Positions 23,076-35,659 are shown, counted from the first letter of the stretch. The stretch is DNA of 64,000 nucleotides from Endothia cerciana (GCA_026119935.1 JALRMH010000059.1:1-64000), one strand, 5' to 3'. A program made the numbers and translations. The notes: a model not told the origin generated them from the letters alone.

Positions 23076-23475
23076 TCATGATGGTTCGTTCCCTACTTCT
23101 AATGTAGTCTAAATGGGTCTATAGATCAAGTGGAATGTTCCATAGACAATTCGGTTGTTTGTATCCTTGAGGCATTATAATCGATCATTTAAGGCCTGAA
23201 AGCTGGAAGACTGATAGTATCCTTTCCGCCTACTCACATCAACGGTCTAAACGTCCAGCTTGCTGCTGTAATAACTGAAAATAGATTCCACTATTTAATA
23301 TTAATCTACTTGAACAGCTTGCTTACTACTACAATACTTAATAGCTATATCATTACTTGTTATAATAATATTACAGCCCTTTACTTCAATTAACTCATAC
23401 TATCTTAAGCACTATAAATAATCCATTTAGTATTAACTCTAAATTTGATTTATATAAAAACATTCGTCTATAAGA
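23076..23475. other. Intergenic, A+T-rich, between convergent genes
   Basis: The stretch contains no reading frame of interest. It separates the HET relic (forward) from the antiporter (reverse), so it should hold two 3' ends. Confidence 0.5.
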
Positions 23476-24954
23476 CTAACTTTGATATCCCCAGTAAGGA
23501 TCTTCGGCAATAGTCTTATCTGCCTTTCGTAATAGTATTCCAACTGCAATAGGACCAAAGATTGTATTGAGGACAATGGCCCAGATTGCAACGAGAAACG
23601 CTTCTTGAGAAAGAAGGAATGTTTCATTATAACCAAGCTGGATGATTAAAAGCCCAATCTCACCTCTAGCCACCATTGCCATACCCAGTAGGGTAGCTGG
23701 CGGTAAGTTTTTAGAGATGGGCTGGCGATTGACAGTTATCTTCTTGGCTGATGCTATGGCGTGGGACAGTAGGTCTTCGAGTGGCACTGAAAGACCTACA
23801 ACAACCTAGGATCAAGAGACATGTTATAAAATGACCGTACATACCGATATATATGGGTGTAGGAAATTTGCTATGCTCACCTTGCCAACAGCCATAAGCA
23901 GCGAGAAACAAATGCCACGCCAGACGATGGTGCCAGTCCAGAGTCCAAAGAAGGGAATGGCGAAACCAATGCTGGCGAAGAACAGTGGTTCTAGTAAAAC
24001 TTTCTGAGATCCAGATACATACTTTTCGAAGGTCTCATGGAACTTGGGCGCCCGCGTCTGATCGACCGTAGACTGAGCAGCCCTAGCCTTGGTCGACCGC
24101 CCTGAGAGAGTACTCAAAAACGTGCCAGCCAAGAAAGCACCAAACAGCAATGAGGCCCCAGTATAGGCGCAGATGACAAGGTGTGCGCACAAAACGAGTG
24201 TCGTGAGGCAAATGGTGGCTTTGTGACCAAACCTAGAGATGCGCTTCTCGACTTTGTGTCGATAAAGAGGGCCAGCAACGAATGCAGCCAGCAAAGGTGA
24301 GACAGCTCCAATGCCCAAACTCGCGACGATGGGTCGCCCTACGATCCATCCGATGTTATCATTGCCACCGTTGCCAATGCCTCCAAGATTTGAAATAACG
24401 CTGACCATGATGAGACCAACCACGTCGTCGAAGAGGGCGGCAGATACCAGCACTGTGCCAATCTTGGTCTGTGTGAAGTCGATCTCCGCTGAGCTGCTAA
24501 TTACCACGAACGTAGTGCCGATGGACGTTGTCGACAGCGCCGCGCCCACAATAAAAGTCTCCAGAGCATCATAATGGAAGCCCAGGTATAAAAGAAAATA
24601 ACAAAAAGCGATGGGCGTGATGATTCCGATGGCTGCAGCGACGAGGCTCAACATGAAGTTTGCCTTTAGTAAATCCCGTCGAATGGTCAGTCCGCCCTCA
24701 AAAATGATGAGGATCAGGCCGATGTAGCCCACAGCCATGAATGTCTCTTGCCATTCGGTAGACAAGATATTTCCAATAGGCGTTCCATAGAGAATGCCAA
24801 CTAGAATCTGCCCGATGAGGCCAGCCCGTATGATCTTATCGGAGACCCAACCCACGGCTGAGAGAAAGAACAAAAATGAGATCAAGACCAGTAGGTTGCT
24901 AATATCGGGCTCTTGATACTGCAGATACTTAGTCGATTCGCTGGGACCCGCCAT
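23476..24954 (-). CDS. Cation/H+ antiporter (CPA family, KefB/NapA-like)
   Basis: Exons 24954-23881 and 23805-23476 are joined across a 75-bp intron (donor GTGAGC, acceptor CCTAG), giving 467 residues. About twelve hydrophobic helices are visible, beginning SNLLVLISFLFFLSAVGWV. Diagnostic pieces are GQILVGILYGTPIG, IGLILIIFEGGLTI, GAALSTTSIGTTFVV and the paired aspartates of ALFDDVVGLIMVSV, which in CPA-type exchangers bind the cation and protons. The second exon adds LGMAMVARGEIGLLI, the conserved positively charged helix. It probably exchanges Na+ or K+ for H+ across a membrane. No stops or frameshifts are present, which sets it apart from the decayed genes on both sides. Confidence 0.9.
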
Positions 24955-25859
24955 GGTCAGCAGTTAAAACCACAGCGTCTGGTCAAGAAGTACTTTTGCT
25001 GAGCCAGCGTCTTAGGAGCAATGTGCCGGTGAAAAATCCAGGATAGGTTAACATGAGTATAAAAGAGTTACCCAACAGGAGTAGCGGTGTCGTCCAGTCG
25101 GTTATAGAGAATGATCTTGTTCCAACAAGATACAAGCAGGACGCTGCTGTACAAAGAGAGACTCGTGAGGATTTCTTGAAACAAAAAAGAAAAGAAAGGT
25201 TTGAGTCGATTCAAAATATGTGAGAGATTGTATCAATAGGAGTCGTTGTGGTTCTGCTTCCCACGTAGTCTGGAGCTTAATGTGTGTAGTTGAGGCATTT
25301 CAAGTGAGATGAAAAAATCCCGCAGTTAGAAGACAAGGAAGGGTTTATTCAGCTGTAGGGGCGCCAAGATACTCAGATTCCTTAGTCATCAACTATTATC
25401 TCCCTGACTCTTTGGCAATGAGCTACCTACTAGATTTTACAGGGATAAAAATAGGTAATAATGGAAAGGAGTTCGTCGACTCATATAGAGCATACCAACC
25501 CTATGAGCCTATGAGTCAGCTCAGAACAATACTTTGTAACAAGCAACGAAGGTATTACTCGATCAAGGAATATTTATTGAAATTATAAGATGATAATTAC
25601 ACTGACTTGCATTGTCCAGCCTCGTCATGATATGAACGCTCTCTCCCAGCTTCTACTTTTCTAACCCTCTTCACGCCACAACCTCGCTTCTCTCATCACT
25701 ATATTTCATTAGTAGTTTATTTATTCATCTTGTTCTGAGTACTTCGACTTGTCTGATGAGGCTGATCTGCTCATCTTGGCTTAATTACTGCGACTAACAT
25801 TTGAGGTGCTGCGGGATGATGGTGGTGTAGTCGCCAGCTTGTACATTGGCCCATGTTCT
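24955..25859. other. Intergenic; antiporter promoter
   Basis: No coding sequence or RNA gene was recognised. The first few hundred bases upstream of 24954 (read on the minus strand) should be the antiporter promoter and 5' UTR. Confidence 0.5.
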
Positions 25860-28370
25860 TCGAGACATGATCTCTGTCATGCAATTCAGCTTCGTAGATG
25901 TAGCACTTGAAACATAGTGAAACTTCGTGCATGCATCTAAGGCATCTCCACTACGATCCCAAAATGGGCTGTGGATTGAGATTCAGTCAGCGTTCGCGTC
26001 ACAATCTTTATGTCCAGAATCGAGTGGGATGACAGTTGCCATTACCACAGGGCAGCTCCAACAGCTGTTACTCTTAAGATCGCCTGGGGCGATCTTATGG
26101 TGGTCATCATTCCATGGTTTTACTTTGCCATCAATGATTCTCTCTCGAGCTTCGCCCTGAGGCATCAGCATGGCCTTGATGAACTCAGACCTGTCCGAGA
26201 AATTTGCAAGCTTCAGTGCTGATCAGCTCATTCAGAATCATCTACACCATCAGAGACGTGAGCTATGTGCCACAAATTGGCCTTTCTCTTCAGTAACACC
26301 CCGAACGTGGCAATGTATACAGCAGACCGCGCGGCCACAAGAGCGGCGTCCAGCCATCTTTGTCTTCGATGTCGATAGCCGTATTCGGGTCGTGCTTGTC
26401 AAGGTGGTTGAGAAGATATTTAATGTAGTCCTCGTAAGGGCAAGATGCCGCAAAGTGAAATGATGCACGGCCAAAATGATCGCGGCAATGGGTTTTCGCT
26501 CGCTGTTCGCGGCTGAGTAAAGTCTCGAGGCCGTAACTACTTTCAAAAAGACTTAGCGACCAAGCCAATGGCGCGGCGCCCTTGATTATCTGCTACCTCA
26601 ATGTCCGTGCCGCGCCTGATAAGAAACTTCAGAAGACATAGGCCAATGCTGGCTTCAGATCCGCATTGATGAGCCACCCGTAGGATCGGACACTTGAACC
26701 GCCCCCCCCCCCCGGTAGCAGCCACGTCAAACTTGAGGTTGTCCACGAGATACTGAACTAATCGTTCACAGGAAGCATCGTCCTGAATGCCGAGTGCCGT
26801 GTAGAGCAGCGACTCCCCAAATGTGGGATCCACCGTCCATGGGTCTGTCTTGGCCTCGATCAAGAGCTTGACAAGCTCCAAAAAGCCTTTCCTGCAAGAC
26901 ATTCGGCCGGCGCGAAAGCAAGAGCTTAATACACTTCTCAGTATCATCTGTGTGTTTGCTCTGAACGCCAAGACCAAGAGCAGTGGCGCTTCCCTAACTG
27001 CAAATATCTGAAGCGGCTCCCTCTCTCAAGAGGAGTTCAACAAGTTCCGCTAATGAGCTTTTGCGGACTATAAGGAGAGGGGTCAGACCGACATCCTCTT
27101 TCACCGATCCTATCCCTGGGCCTGGATAGTCGAAGAGGACATTGGCATCCAGGCTTTCGCCCCGTAATCAAGTAACGCAGCAAGTGTGTCTCTTTTCCCT
27201 ACTCTTGTGAACACGATGATTGGACATCACCACTCGGGTCTGGCGTCGACTATTGCACCTTGTTTGATCAGTTGGTGGACAATTTCGGGAAGATCCCATG
27301 CTGTGTGGAGGCCTGTGAATCCATTGTTCGCGGTCCAGTGAACATTTGCCTTTCGCCTAGCAGGAACTTTGCGATATCCAACTATTTCCCGAGGATTGTG
27401 TCGACCAGGGATGTGTCGCCTTCCTCACAGAAATTGATCTCAGTCCCCTGCTCTTGTCTGGATCCGTCCAGTTAAATTTCGCACTATGGTCGATCAACAG
27501 GGCAACCAAGTTCTTATTGCCCTGCCTGATGACGCCTGTCAAAAGTTTGCCTTGATCATCGAAAAACCGTAAAGAGTCTTCCAACTCATTCAACAATACG
27601 CGAACAACATTGATATATCCATGTTTAGTGGTCTCATATAGTGCATTGCTTCCTCCAGTGTCGACAAAATCAGGATTTACGCCATTTCTCACGAGAACGT
27701 TCACGCAATGCTCCTAACCAAGTAAGGCGGCCTTGGGCAGTAACGGTCCAAGTGCAGCGAGCGCGTCAGCTTTACCGGGGTCTTTCTGTCCGTTCCTCAA
27801 CTCTGCTTTGACTAGCAACACTGTCACTTCGAATGCACCCCTACTAACTGCAATGTACAGGGCACTCTCCCCGTCATCATTTTGGTCGGAGATTTCCGCG
27901 CCATCATCAAGGAGCAGCAATCATCAAAGGGTTTGCACCCCAATACCGACAAGGCCCGTTCACGTCCTGATGGCCTGCTAGCAAAGCATATAGAAGATTG
28001 TCCGTCAGACCTGCAGCGGCACCGCTGTCTAGAGAGTACTCAGGCCACTCCAACGTTTCCTACTCAGAAGCCGTTAGTTTCTCAAGCAGATCGTTTAAAA
28101 GACCGCCCTGTCCGTTAGCAGCTGCCCAGAATACAGTGATTGGGAGCCCCTTCGTGTCGGGCTTGACCTTTCTCGGTAACCTCTGAGCCAGCTCCTTGTG
28201 ACCAAATCTAACGGCTCCTGTGATTGCAAGCCAAGTGTTCCTCTCAACGGTGTTGAGGTTGCTAGGCTCAGTGGCGACAAATGCTGTTTCGATAGTGATG
28301 GAGGCGAAATATCTATTTTCCTTGACTTTCTATCTTTGATTCCCTCTAGCTCTATTAACAGAAACATAAC
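25860..28370 (-). pseudogene. Ankyrin-repeat protein with C-terminal ZZ zinc finger, inactivated
   Basis: Read on the minus strand, separate frames give successive ankyrin-type segments: AVRFGHKELAQRLPRK (about 28210), GESALYIAVSRGAFEVTVLL (about 27840), SNALYETTKHGYINVVRVLL (about 27640), SLLYTALGIQDDASCERLVQ (about 26800), GRASFHFAASCPYEDYIKYL and DKDGWTPLLW (about 26450-26340). Stops and frameshifts separate them. At about 25990-25880 one frame reads PILGS-stop-WRCLRCMHEVSL then CFKCYIYEAELHDRDH, a ZZ-type zinc finger (CxxC pairs and His). ANK plus ZZ is common at the end of fungal NLR-like or HET-associated proteins. A 12-base C run (26702-26713) falls inside. No N-terminal effector or NACHT module was seen. 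Confidence 0.7.
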
Positions 28371-28467
28371 TAAGTAACGGGTACCAGAAAACGAATTGTT
28401 ACACAGCGTGATTAAAATATTTTTACAAAGTACATCAATGTATTTGTGAAGTTTTTAATCTGCGTAG

Positions 28468-30790
28468 TTAAACTAGAATGATACTTTCGAGAGTTCCGGG
28501 GCTGCTTTTAAGCAACTCAAAAGGTATTGTTCCGTGAAGGCACCACTTTTCATATCCTGATTCTGATTCGTTAATACCACTTGTTATCTCCGTGATTCCA
28601 TTCGTATTTAAATAGCAGTCACCAATCAGCTCATGTTCATAAGGACTCGCAGGGCGTGTATGGTTCCAGGCGGACTTCATGATTTGACGACAAGGTTCGT
28701 TGGGTGATGAAGGATGAAAGGTGTCTTTCCACTCGGGAAAATGTGGATTGTGTCCCCTGGCTGTGTTGATGCCGGGCCTAAACCCATCGCTCCATTCTCA
28801 GTTAAGAAGAAACATCGGCCCTCGGTCGCTAGCTGTATAACTGTAGCGAAGGGATCTGGAGGATTGGAGTATCTTGAGGCCGAAGACCCCAGGCGATTAT
28901 CTTGAATTAGTGGGGTCAGGTCAGACTCCTGTCTACTCCCTTCAAAAACCTGCACGCTATCCATATCCGAGTACCAGTTTTTGAAAACCCAATGGCTTAG
29001 ACATTCGAGGTCAGTGAAGCCAATGCGGGAGTATCCGAGAGGACCGTGAGTCACGCCAGCAACAATGGTCTTGGCATAGTTCTGAGTTGCGGCAAAAACG
29101 TTCCCCCGCACAAAAATCGTGTTGAAGGCGCTGATGACTAGGCGAAGCCAACTTTGCAATGTATGAACCGCTGCTTCTTTGTCGTGACAGCTGAGCAGTC
29201 TCGGACCAACCTGCGTAACACAATCGGGAACGATCGTCTGTATGTGTTGAATAAACGAGTGTGGAAGCTTGATTTTCTTCAACTACAGAGCTTCTCAAGG
29301 GAGCTGATGAGGCTATTTATGTGTAACTGTCACCGAAGACTCTGGCTCAGGGCTCGTATTTACGAGCCTGTGGAGTTTCCTGAAACGAGGCTATCGTAGC
29401 CTGATACAGACCATCAAGCCGACTTCCGGGCATAGGTTCTTTGGCAGGCGTAGGCCTTACGATCAACAGTATGCAGAGGCCTGATTCCGGAACCGTTGGA
29501 TTTAAGAAAAACGATGATGATGACGGCGACGAAGATATCCTCCGGTGAGAATGACTGTCAATTTCCGGCTTGTTGGGGTAAAAGTAATAGAATCAGCGCA
29601 GTAGGATGGAAGCATCGCTGACTATTCGCTCATTGTACAAGCGAAGTGAAGTGAAACGATCAAACTGATATATGAGGTTCTTGATTGCGGCCTGATACGG
29701 CCTTCTGCCCAGATCCGAGCCCCAGGACCCGGATGTCCTCTCTGACTCCCCCAGATAGTATTGGAGGCGCGAAATACAAAAGTATACACATTTCTGCAAG
29801 GTAAAGGGCAGGTGTTCCGATGAAAGGTCAAGTCCCTTCAGCTCGGTCCCAAGTCGTCTTATCTGGCTTGCAACGTGATCCTGGTAGTTGATTTCGTTGT
29901 CGTCCTCGAATCGGAGTTTCCATCCACAATTCGCATTATAAATACGCAGAAGATCCATGCGGCGTCTGTCTGCTTCATCGAAGGCAGTGCTCCAGTCTGG
30001 GACCCACGAAGGCAGACCTTTGTGGTTTTTGCGTCGCTGATCACCTGCCCAGCAGGCCAAAGATTGATCCGCTTTAATAAGGTATAGAACTGTATTCCGA
30101 TAGGTTTCGAAATTAATGAGGGTGTAATTAGGCCTGAAAAGATTCTCCAGCTTTGCGAGGTGAAGTAGGCCGTATACTTCATCGCGGTCGTCACTAGTCT
30201 GTCGTAGGAAAACTCCTGGAGAAGGCGAACAAGTTTGATGCTCCCTTTAGCATTCCACATCCGCCTTGTTTGTTGAAGATTTGATATTCGGCTTGCAAAA
30301 AGAGACAAAACCTTCCTATTTTCGAGCTCGATATTCGACTGAAATCTCCGGTGCTCAATATTTGAGGATGATGATGCTTTCGTAGCCTCCTCGGAGACTT
30401 TCCACGATGTTGTAATTGTACTATATTGTACAATAGCTGTTGAGCTAACAGCGAACTCTTGGACAACCCAGATTCTGCTCCACCAAGAAGAGACCAGAAA
30501 GGCTCTAAGGTGCTCAAAAAGCTGTCTTCTTGTTCGTCCTTCAAATTGCAGGAGGTCCTTAGCTGTTCGCATATCGTTACCGTTGTTGGACAGGAGTCGC
30601 ACCAGACTGATTGTGCAGAACGCTGCTGTTTCAGGAGATGAGAGGCTTGTTAATCGCTCGGATTTACACAACTCCAGAAATTCTTCCAGGAGGAAGTTGT
30701 CTCGTTCATCTATATGGAGTATGTGGAGTAGGATGAAAGAGAAGAGAGAATGCGAATTATATCCACAACGGGGAGGGCGCCGAAGCTAAA
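28468..30790 (-). pseudogene. HET-type gene, 5'-truncated and inactivated
   Basis: The minus-strand frames read, in order: FLEEFLELCKSERLTSLSS, LVSSWWSRIWVVQEF (the SWWSRxWVVQE motif of HET proteins), then after frameshifts GLPSWVPDWSTAF, and finally GRCFFLTENGAMGLGPAS, QPGDTIHIFPSGKTPFIL and ELIGDCYLNTNGI, the usual HET C-terminus. The N-terminal HET core (YAWG and WIDAICINQ motifs) is missing: recognisable sequence begins about 30790, next to repeat sequence. Frameshifts occur near 30195, 30060 and 28680. It differs clearly from the HET relic at 21 kb, so it is not a duplicate of it. Confidence 0.72.
29400..29590. other. Non-matching stretch within the second HET relic
   Basis: Between the two recognisable halves of the relic no HET-like reading frame could be followed. 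It may be a decayed linker or an inserted sequence. Confidence 0.3.
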
Positions 30791-31746
30791 TACTAGTAGT
30801 ATATTTTCAGGCTGTTGGCTGAGCCACCGCACAGCTGCCTGTTACTGCATTGTAATCCCAACCATAGTCTTATACGCCTTCATTGATGCTAATAGCATTA
30901 GCAAACTGCGGGAGGAAGGGGCTTAGTTCATAGGTACTGTTGATGAGTACAGGTACTTCGAAAAGCCATTCAGATAGAAAACTAGTGCTGCCTGTCTGTC
31001 TGTAATTACAACCTTTAGAATGCAGGAGAGATCCCACTACGCACGTACAGGTTGTCTCGTTCCACACGTCGTTGTGGTGGGTGGTAACATAGCCTGTTAG
31101 GTGTGGGCCTGCATGAGGAAACCGGCCCCCTATAAAAAGGGTAACCTCTCGGCCGCATTTTCAGACTTAGAGTGAAGGAATCAATGACCTTTGCCTCCTT
31201 TATTATATGTTCAGATCCAATACATGTCCGAATTGTCAATTTTCACTCCTTGGAGCCTCTGCCTTCCTTGCCTGGCCTTCTTTCTAAACTATGGTGCTAG
31301 GGCTGTCTGAGCCCTCTACTACCTCTAATTTACTCGGTTCGTCATCTTCGTGCGACTGCACCCGAGTTCTGGTTCAACCTACAGGATGTCGGGTTCCATA
31401 CCAGCCCAGGAATTCTGCCTAGCGCTTGTGGCAGTGCCCCACGCCAATGGGTGGGACCTTTCCTGGTCAAGTTTAGGCCGGTGCGCCTAGGATCATGGGA
31501 CTAGGGACCCGTCACGCTGCCCCGCGTCTCACTCACCACCTCGTCCTGAAGTGTGCAACAGCTTTCCTTTCCGAAGAAAAGTGACAGCCTCACCGCAGAT
31601 TGTTATCCCATGTCACAACGGCCACTGAGATTCTTGTAGGCGGAATCCACGAGGTAACAAGACATAATTTCACAGATTGCCCCAAACGTCGCAATCGACT
31701 CAAGAGTCAGCCGCTCTCTCTCTGTCTCTGTCTAGGTGTCAGAGTT
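30791..31746. other. Repeat-like intergenic sequence before the 2OG oxygenase gene
   Basis: This begins where the HET relic is cut off and contains the second copy of the dispersed repeat (31029-31068). A TATAAAAAGG box (31131-31140) follows, then sequence typical of an LTR or solo-LTR. No LTR boundaries or target duplication were found. The last 150 bp, pyrimidine-rich, are probably the promoter and 5' UTR of the gene at 31747. Confidence 0.4.
31029..31068. repeat. Dispersed repeat copy 2 (possible LTR-retrotransposon fragment)
   Basis: This matches 18690-18735 over about 40 bases with mostly transition differences; the block CAGGTTGTCTCGTTCCACAC is identical. Its position beside the truncated 5' end of the HET relic suggests an insertion or recombination point. 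Confidence 0.5.
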
Positions 31747-32922
31747 ATGGCCGCCACTCATGAGCTATCGATGGATCTGCCCATCATTAACCTCGATCTC
31801 TTTCTCAGTCAGCCGCACGACTCGCCTGCTGTTGTCGCCGAGTGCAAAAAGGCAGCCGAAGCCCTTATCACCTATGGTGCCCTGGTCCTGCACGACAGCC
31901 GGGTCTCAGAACGGGACAATGATACCTTCCTGGATCTGCTCGAGGACTACTTTGCTCAGCCCGAGGAGGCGCTGAGGAAGGACGAGCGGCCCGAGCTCAG
32001 CTATCAGATCGGAGCCACGCTGGAGAATACGGAAAAGCCCAAGTGCGCGGTCGACGAGCCATGTCTGAACGTCATCGCGAGACTCGCGCCGGATCAAAGG
32101 CCGCTGGATATCTCAGGCCATCAGCCAGACCCAAAGTGTAGATTTTTCTGGAAGATGGTCGAGTGTCCACCCTACGAGACTGAATTTCCCGGTTTGAACG
32201 CGGAGAACATCGTACCCGAAGCACCTCACATCAGGGCGAGATGGGAGCCAACAATGAACCAGTGGGGCTCGTCAATGAAGAATGCGTGAGTAGCAAAGTA
32301 GATGCCATCCCATTCCTCCCATTACTGATGGTGGGTTCACAGAGTATCCGGTCTGGCGGAGATGGCAGCAGCTGGGCTAGGGCTCTCCAAGAAGACGTTC
32401 AGTGGTGCAGGCCGGTACGGCCCTCACATTCTAGCGCCGACCGCATCGGATCTACGAAAGTACGGAGATAAGGACACAATCCTCGCCGGTTTCCACACGG
32501 ATCTCAATTTTCTCACCATCCACGGTCGCTCACGGTATCCGGGACTGCACATTTGGGCGCGCAACACAGGCAAGCGCATAGCTGTCAAGATCCCGCCAGG
32601 CAATTATCTGCTCGTACAAGCGGGGAAACAGCTCGAGCACCTGACCGGAGGTCTAGTGAAGGCGGGCTACCATGAGGTCGTAGTGAATGGGAATACCCTG
32701 GACACCATCGAGAAAAGGAAAAGGCACTTTCCAGACCGGCCCCTGATCCGGATCTCGAGCACTTTCTTCTGGCATCTCTCCAGTGATTTCGACCTTAGTC
32801 CTATCCCAGACCTTGAGGAGCGGGCGAGACAGCTTAGACTGGAACGGCTCAACCTTGGTCAAGAGGACGAAGAGGAGGTGCAGTATCCTTCCATGAAAGT
32901 TGGGCAACAAGTCCAAAAGTGA
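31747..32922 (+). CDS. 2-oxoglutarate/Fe(II)-dependent oxygenase (isopenicillin-N-synthase fold)
   Basis: Exons 31747-32285 and 32343-32922 (57-bp intron, GTGAGT to TTCACAG) give 372 residues. The N-terminal DIOX_N region reads LPIINLDLF and ALITYGALVLHDSRVSERD. The metal site is complete: His231 and Asp233 in GFHTDLNFLTIHG and His290 in KAGYHEVV. The 2-oxoglutarate-binding pair R-x-S is Arg316/Ser318 in LIRISST. The substrate is unknown; relatives hydroxylate or desaturate small metabolites. The in-frame region upstream (from 31600) is open but non-homologous, so the ATG at 31747 is preferred. The gene is convergent with the GH76 gene, about 280 bp apart. Confidence 0.88.
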
Positions 32923-33205
32923 GCTGATCTACCCATAGCGCTTCGATCTTCCTTTCCATTCGCACGCTAACAGTGATGAATAGCGAACTCAAACATATTG
33001 CACTGTTGGCTTGATGGGCGAGCCACTTTTATAGCCGATTTGAAGCCATGGAGTCATCCATGGCCATCTTTCGTGGTTCTTAAGATGTGCTCGATCTTCA
33101 TGTTGGGCGTAGATACGATTTATGATTCAAAAAGGCGCGGTTCAGTACTATCGATATTACAGCTTTTCTGCCAGCGTTTCGAATACTACGGTACTTCATC
33201 AAACG

Positions 33206-34811
33206 TCAACTCCTGCCAAAAAGGCGAGACCCGAAAGCCACATCGTTATCCAGACTAACCCATACAGATCCTGCCGTGAGCGACGATAGGAGCACGAACG
33301 TCAGGATCGCTGCTCCAGCCTTGTCCGCCGCCGTGATCGGCCTTAAGACCTGTTCCCAAGGCCTACCACCATACCCAGCCGCCGCATCACCTGTACTCGT
33401 TCCCCCAGTCGAGTTCGTCACCGGTGCACCACCGTCTCCTCCCGCGGTAGTCTCTGCATTGTTCGTCGCTAGCAGACTGACCAGAGTCGCAAGGACGTTC
33501 ATCTGCTGTCCGGCGCCGATCGTGTTGTCCCAGGACCCTTGATGCCATTTGAATCCACACATGCGGCCACTGGCGCCACCAGTACACGTCTTCACTGCGG
33601 CTTGCGCACTCGTCTGCAGTACCGGCATGATCGTGTCGCGCGTGAAAGGTGCCAGTTGTATCGTCATTGCCATCCACCGCGCAACATAGCCCTTGAAACT
33701 CAGCATGTCTGACGTGCAGGTGCCGCCGTCCTCGCACGCGACCTCGTGGGCTATAGCGTCTGGAAAGAACACCCTGAGTGTCCCATTCAAGAGCGAATTG
33801 ACCTCGGCTTCCCAGAATGCTGATTCGTTATCCCGCATTGTTGTGTTTTCGGTCTGCGCTGAGGTATAGTTGTACATGAAAGCTGCACCTTGCAGGAGCA
33901 TGCCTGCGTTGTAACTGAACTGAGCCTTGTTTACGTCCGTGCAATTGCTATCCACGTGCGCTCCGTCATAGACGTTATAGTCGGCGTCTATATAATGCAT
34001 TTGCTTGAGCCAGTCATAGGTATCGTATGCCCAAGAATAATACGATGAATTCGAGGTGTATCGTGCGAGACGGGCACCCATGTTGAAGAAGCAGGCGTTG
34101 GAAATGGCTAACAAGAACATCAGCAAACATTTCCGGCCAATAGGAACACCACTGTGTATAGGGACATACTGTTTTTGTAGTCGTATCCATTGTTGTGAGC
34201 CGGAATTTGCCATCTCAGCCCTCCATTACAGGTCCCATCATGCCTATCCGGATGGGCCTGCGTGTTAAACACCGCCTGCGCGAGGGCCAGCCACTGCCTG
34301 ACATCATCTGCAGGTGGATCCGGAAAGAGGGTCTCGGCAGCGAGCATGGCACTGAGGCCCCAGAATGCCTGGTCGTCGTTCCCCAGCGATGCTGTCCAAT
34401 TCGGATGCATGTAATTGTTGTCTGGTCCCGTCTGGAATAGCAATGCTTCCTTGGTCGTATTCACATAAGACTGATCGCCCGTATAGTGCCAATAATCGAC
34501 CATCGTTCCCCACAGGGCGCCGCCCTGCCACCAGTAGTAGTCGCCATCTGGTGGAGGGCCGGGTAGAATCCCGGGGATTTTGCCAGTCTGATTGCCCTCG
34601 TAGAAGGTCTCGAGAAGATCAAAGGCTACAAGTGCTGCATTTTCTCTAATGGACTCTGTGATAGTAATGGTTAGAGCTTGGATCATACGGCAGGTGACCA
34701 TAGGCTCCCAGACACGGTATACGTACGGGGTTCATTCACATTCAATGTCAGCGCGGCTGACACCGCTTGCGCGAGTGAGAAGATAACCAGGCAAGAGAGG
34801 TTCCGCAGCAT
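33206..34811 (-). CDS. GH76 family alpha-1,6-mannanase-like protein (DFG5/DCW1 type)
   Basis: Exons 34811-34727, 34655-34170 and 34107-33206 give about 490 residues; both introns start GTACGT or GTATGT and keep frame. A signal peptide (NLSCLVIFSLAQAVSAA) leads to NEPQSIRENAALVAFDLL, then YYWWQGGALWGTMVDYWHYT and the paired catalytic aspartates of SLGNDDQAFWGLSAM, the GH76 signature. NGGLRWQI, NACFFNMGARLARYT, KGYVARWMA and CGFKWHQGSWDNT also fit. The C-terminus has a Gly/Ser/Thr-rich stretch and a hydrophobic segment (AAILTFVLLSSLTAGSVWV). In yeasts DFG5/DCW1 cross-link GPI mannoproteins to wall glucan, and a similar wall role is likely. The tail after the hydrophobic segment is about 15 residues longer than usual, so a last intron is possible. 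Confidence 0.88.
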
Positions 34812-35659
34812 GTTGAGAGAAGTCTGAAGTCACTTGACAGCATAAATGCAAGGCGCAGCATGCCGTGTTTTAAATGAACGAAGCCGCTATCACAAGTCAG
34901 GTTACAGAAGGTTGGCATTTCTTTGGGCCCTTGGCTTGCATCACCAGTCGAGGCAATGCCGCACTTTCCGTGCAGTGAGCTGTATGGCTGAGCCCGAGAC
35001 AGCTTGCCAATATTTTTTGCATACCCCAGTAGACTATCTCAAAGCCTAGATGCTCGTATTGTACAGGGATGGATGAGCTCAAGAAGCAAGAACGAGGCGC
35101 TGCGGACTTGGCCTGCTTGGCTATTTCTTGGCCATTCCACCCGTCAGCTACAGAGGCATCAAGTAGCAGCGAGCGCTGACATGTATCTCGGGATTCTTCC
35201 TTGCCTTTACAGGATATGTTCCTATCATCAGGATATCCTTTTATCAGTCCAGGTAGGTTCGAGTATTAATGTCTGTCAGTATTCCTTCATGGCAACAAAC
35301 TGTCGAGGTCTGGCTGAAAACCCGCGACACATTTGCACGGCGTCAGCTTTGACCCTACTGGTTGAAGCAGGAAATGAGTCGGGCTAGACCATATGCCAAG
35401 TCCTCGGCGCCAAGTTCAAGGTTGGGAATTTCTAGTGCCGCCTGTCTTCGCCCTTCCGCCAGGACCGATCACTACATAAATCGACCAGAGAAGCCGATGT
35501 CAGACCAGGAAATACGGGATCCTCCCAAGGATGGTGAGCGTGAGCTAAGTGACATGCCGTACTACCCACTATGCAGCATTACGGCTGATACGCATCTAGG
35601 CTTGGTATTGTGAGAGCTCAACTACCCCCGAGGAGTATAAGCACTCTAAATGGTCATCT
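34812..35659. other. Intergenic between two minus-strand genes
   Basis: The stretch holds the promoter of the GH76 gene and the 3' flank of the oxidoreductase gene. No further coding or RNA feature was recognised. Confidence 0.5.
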
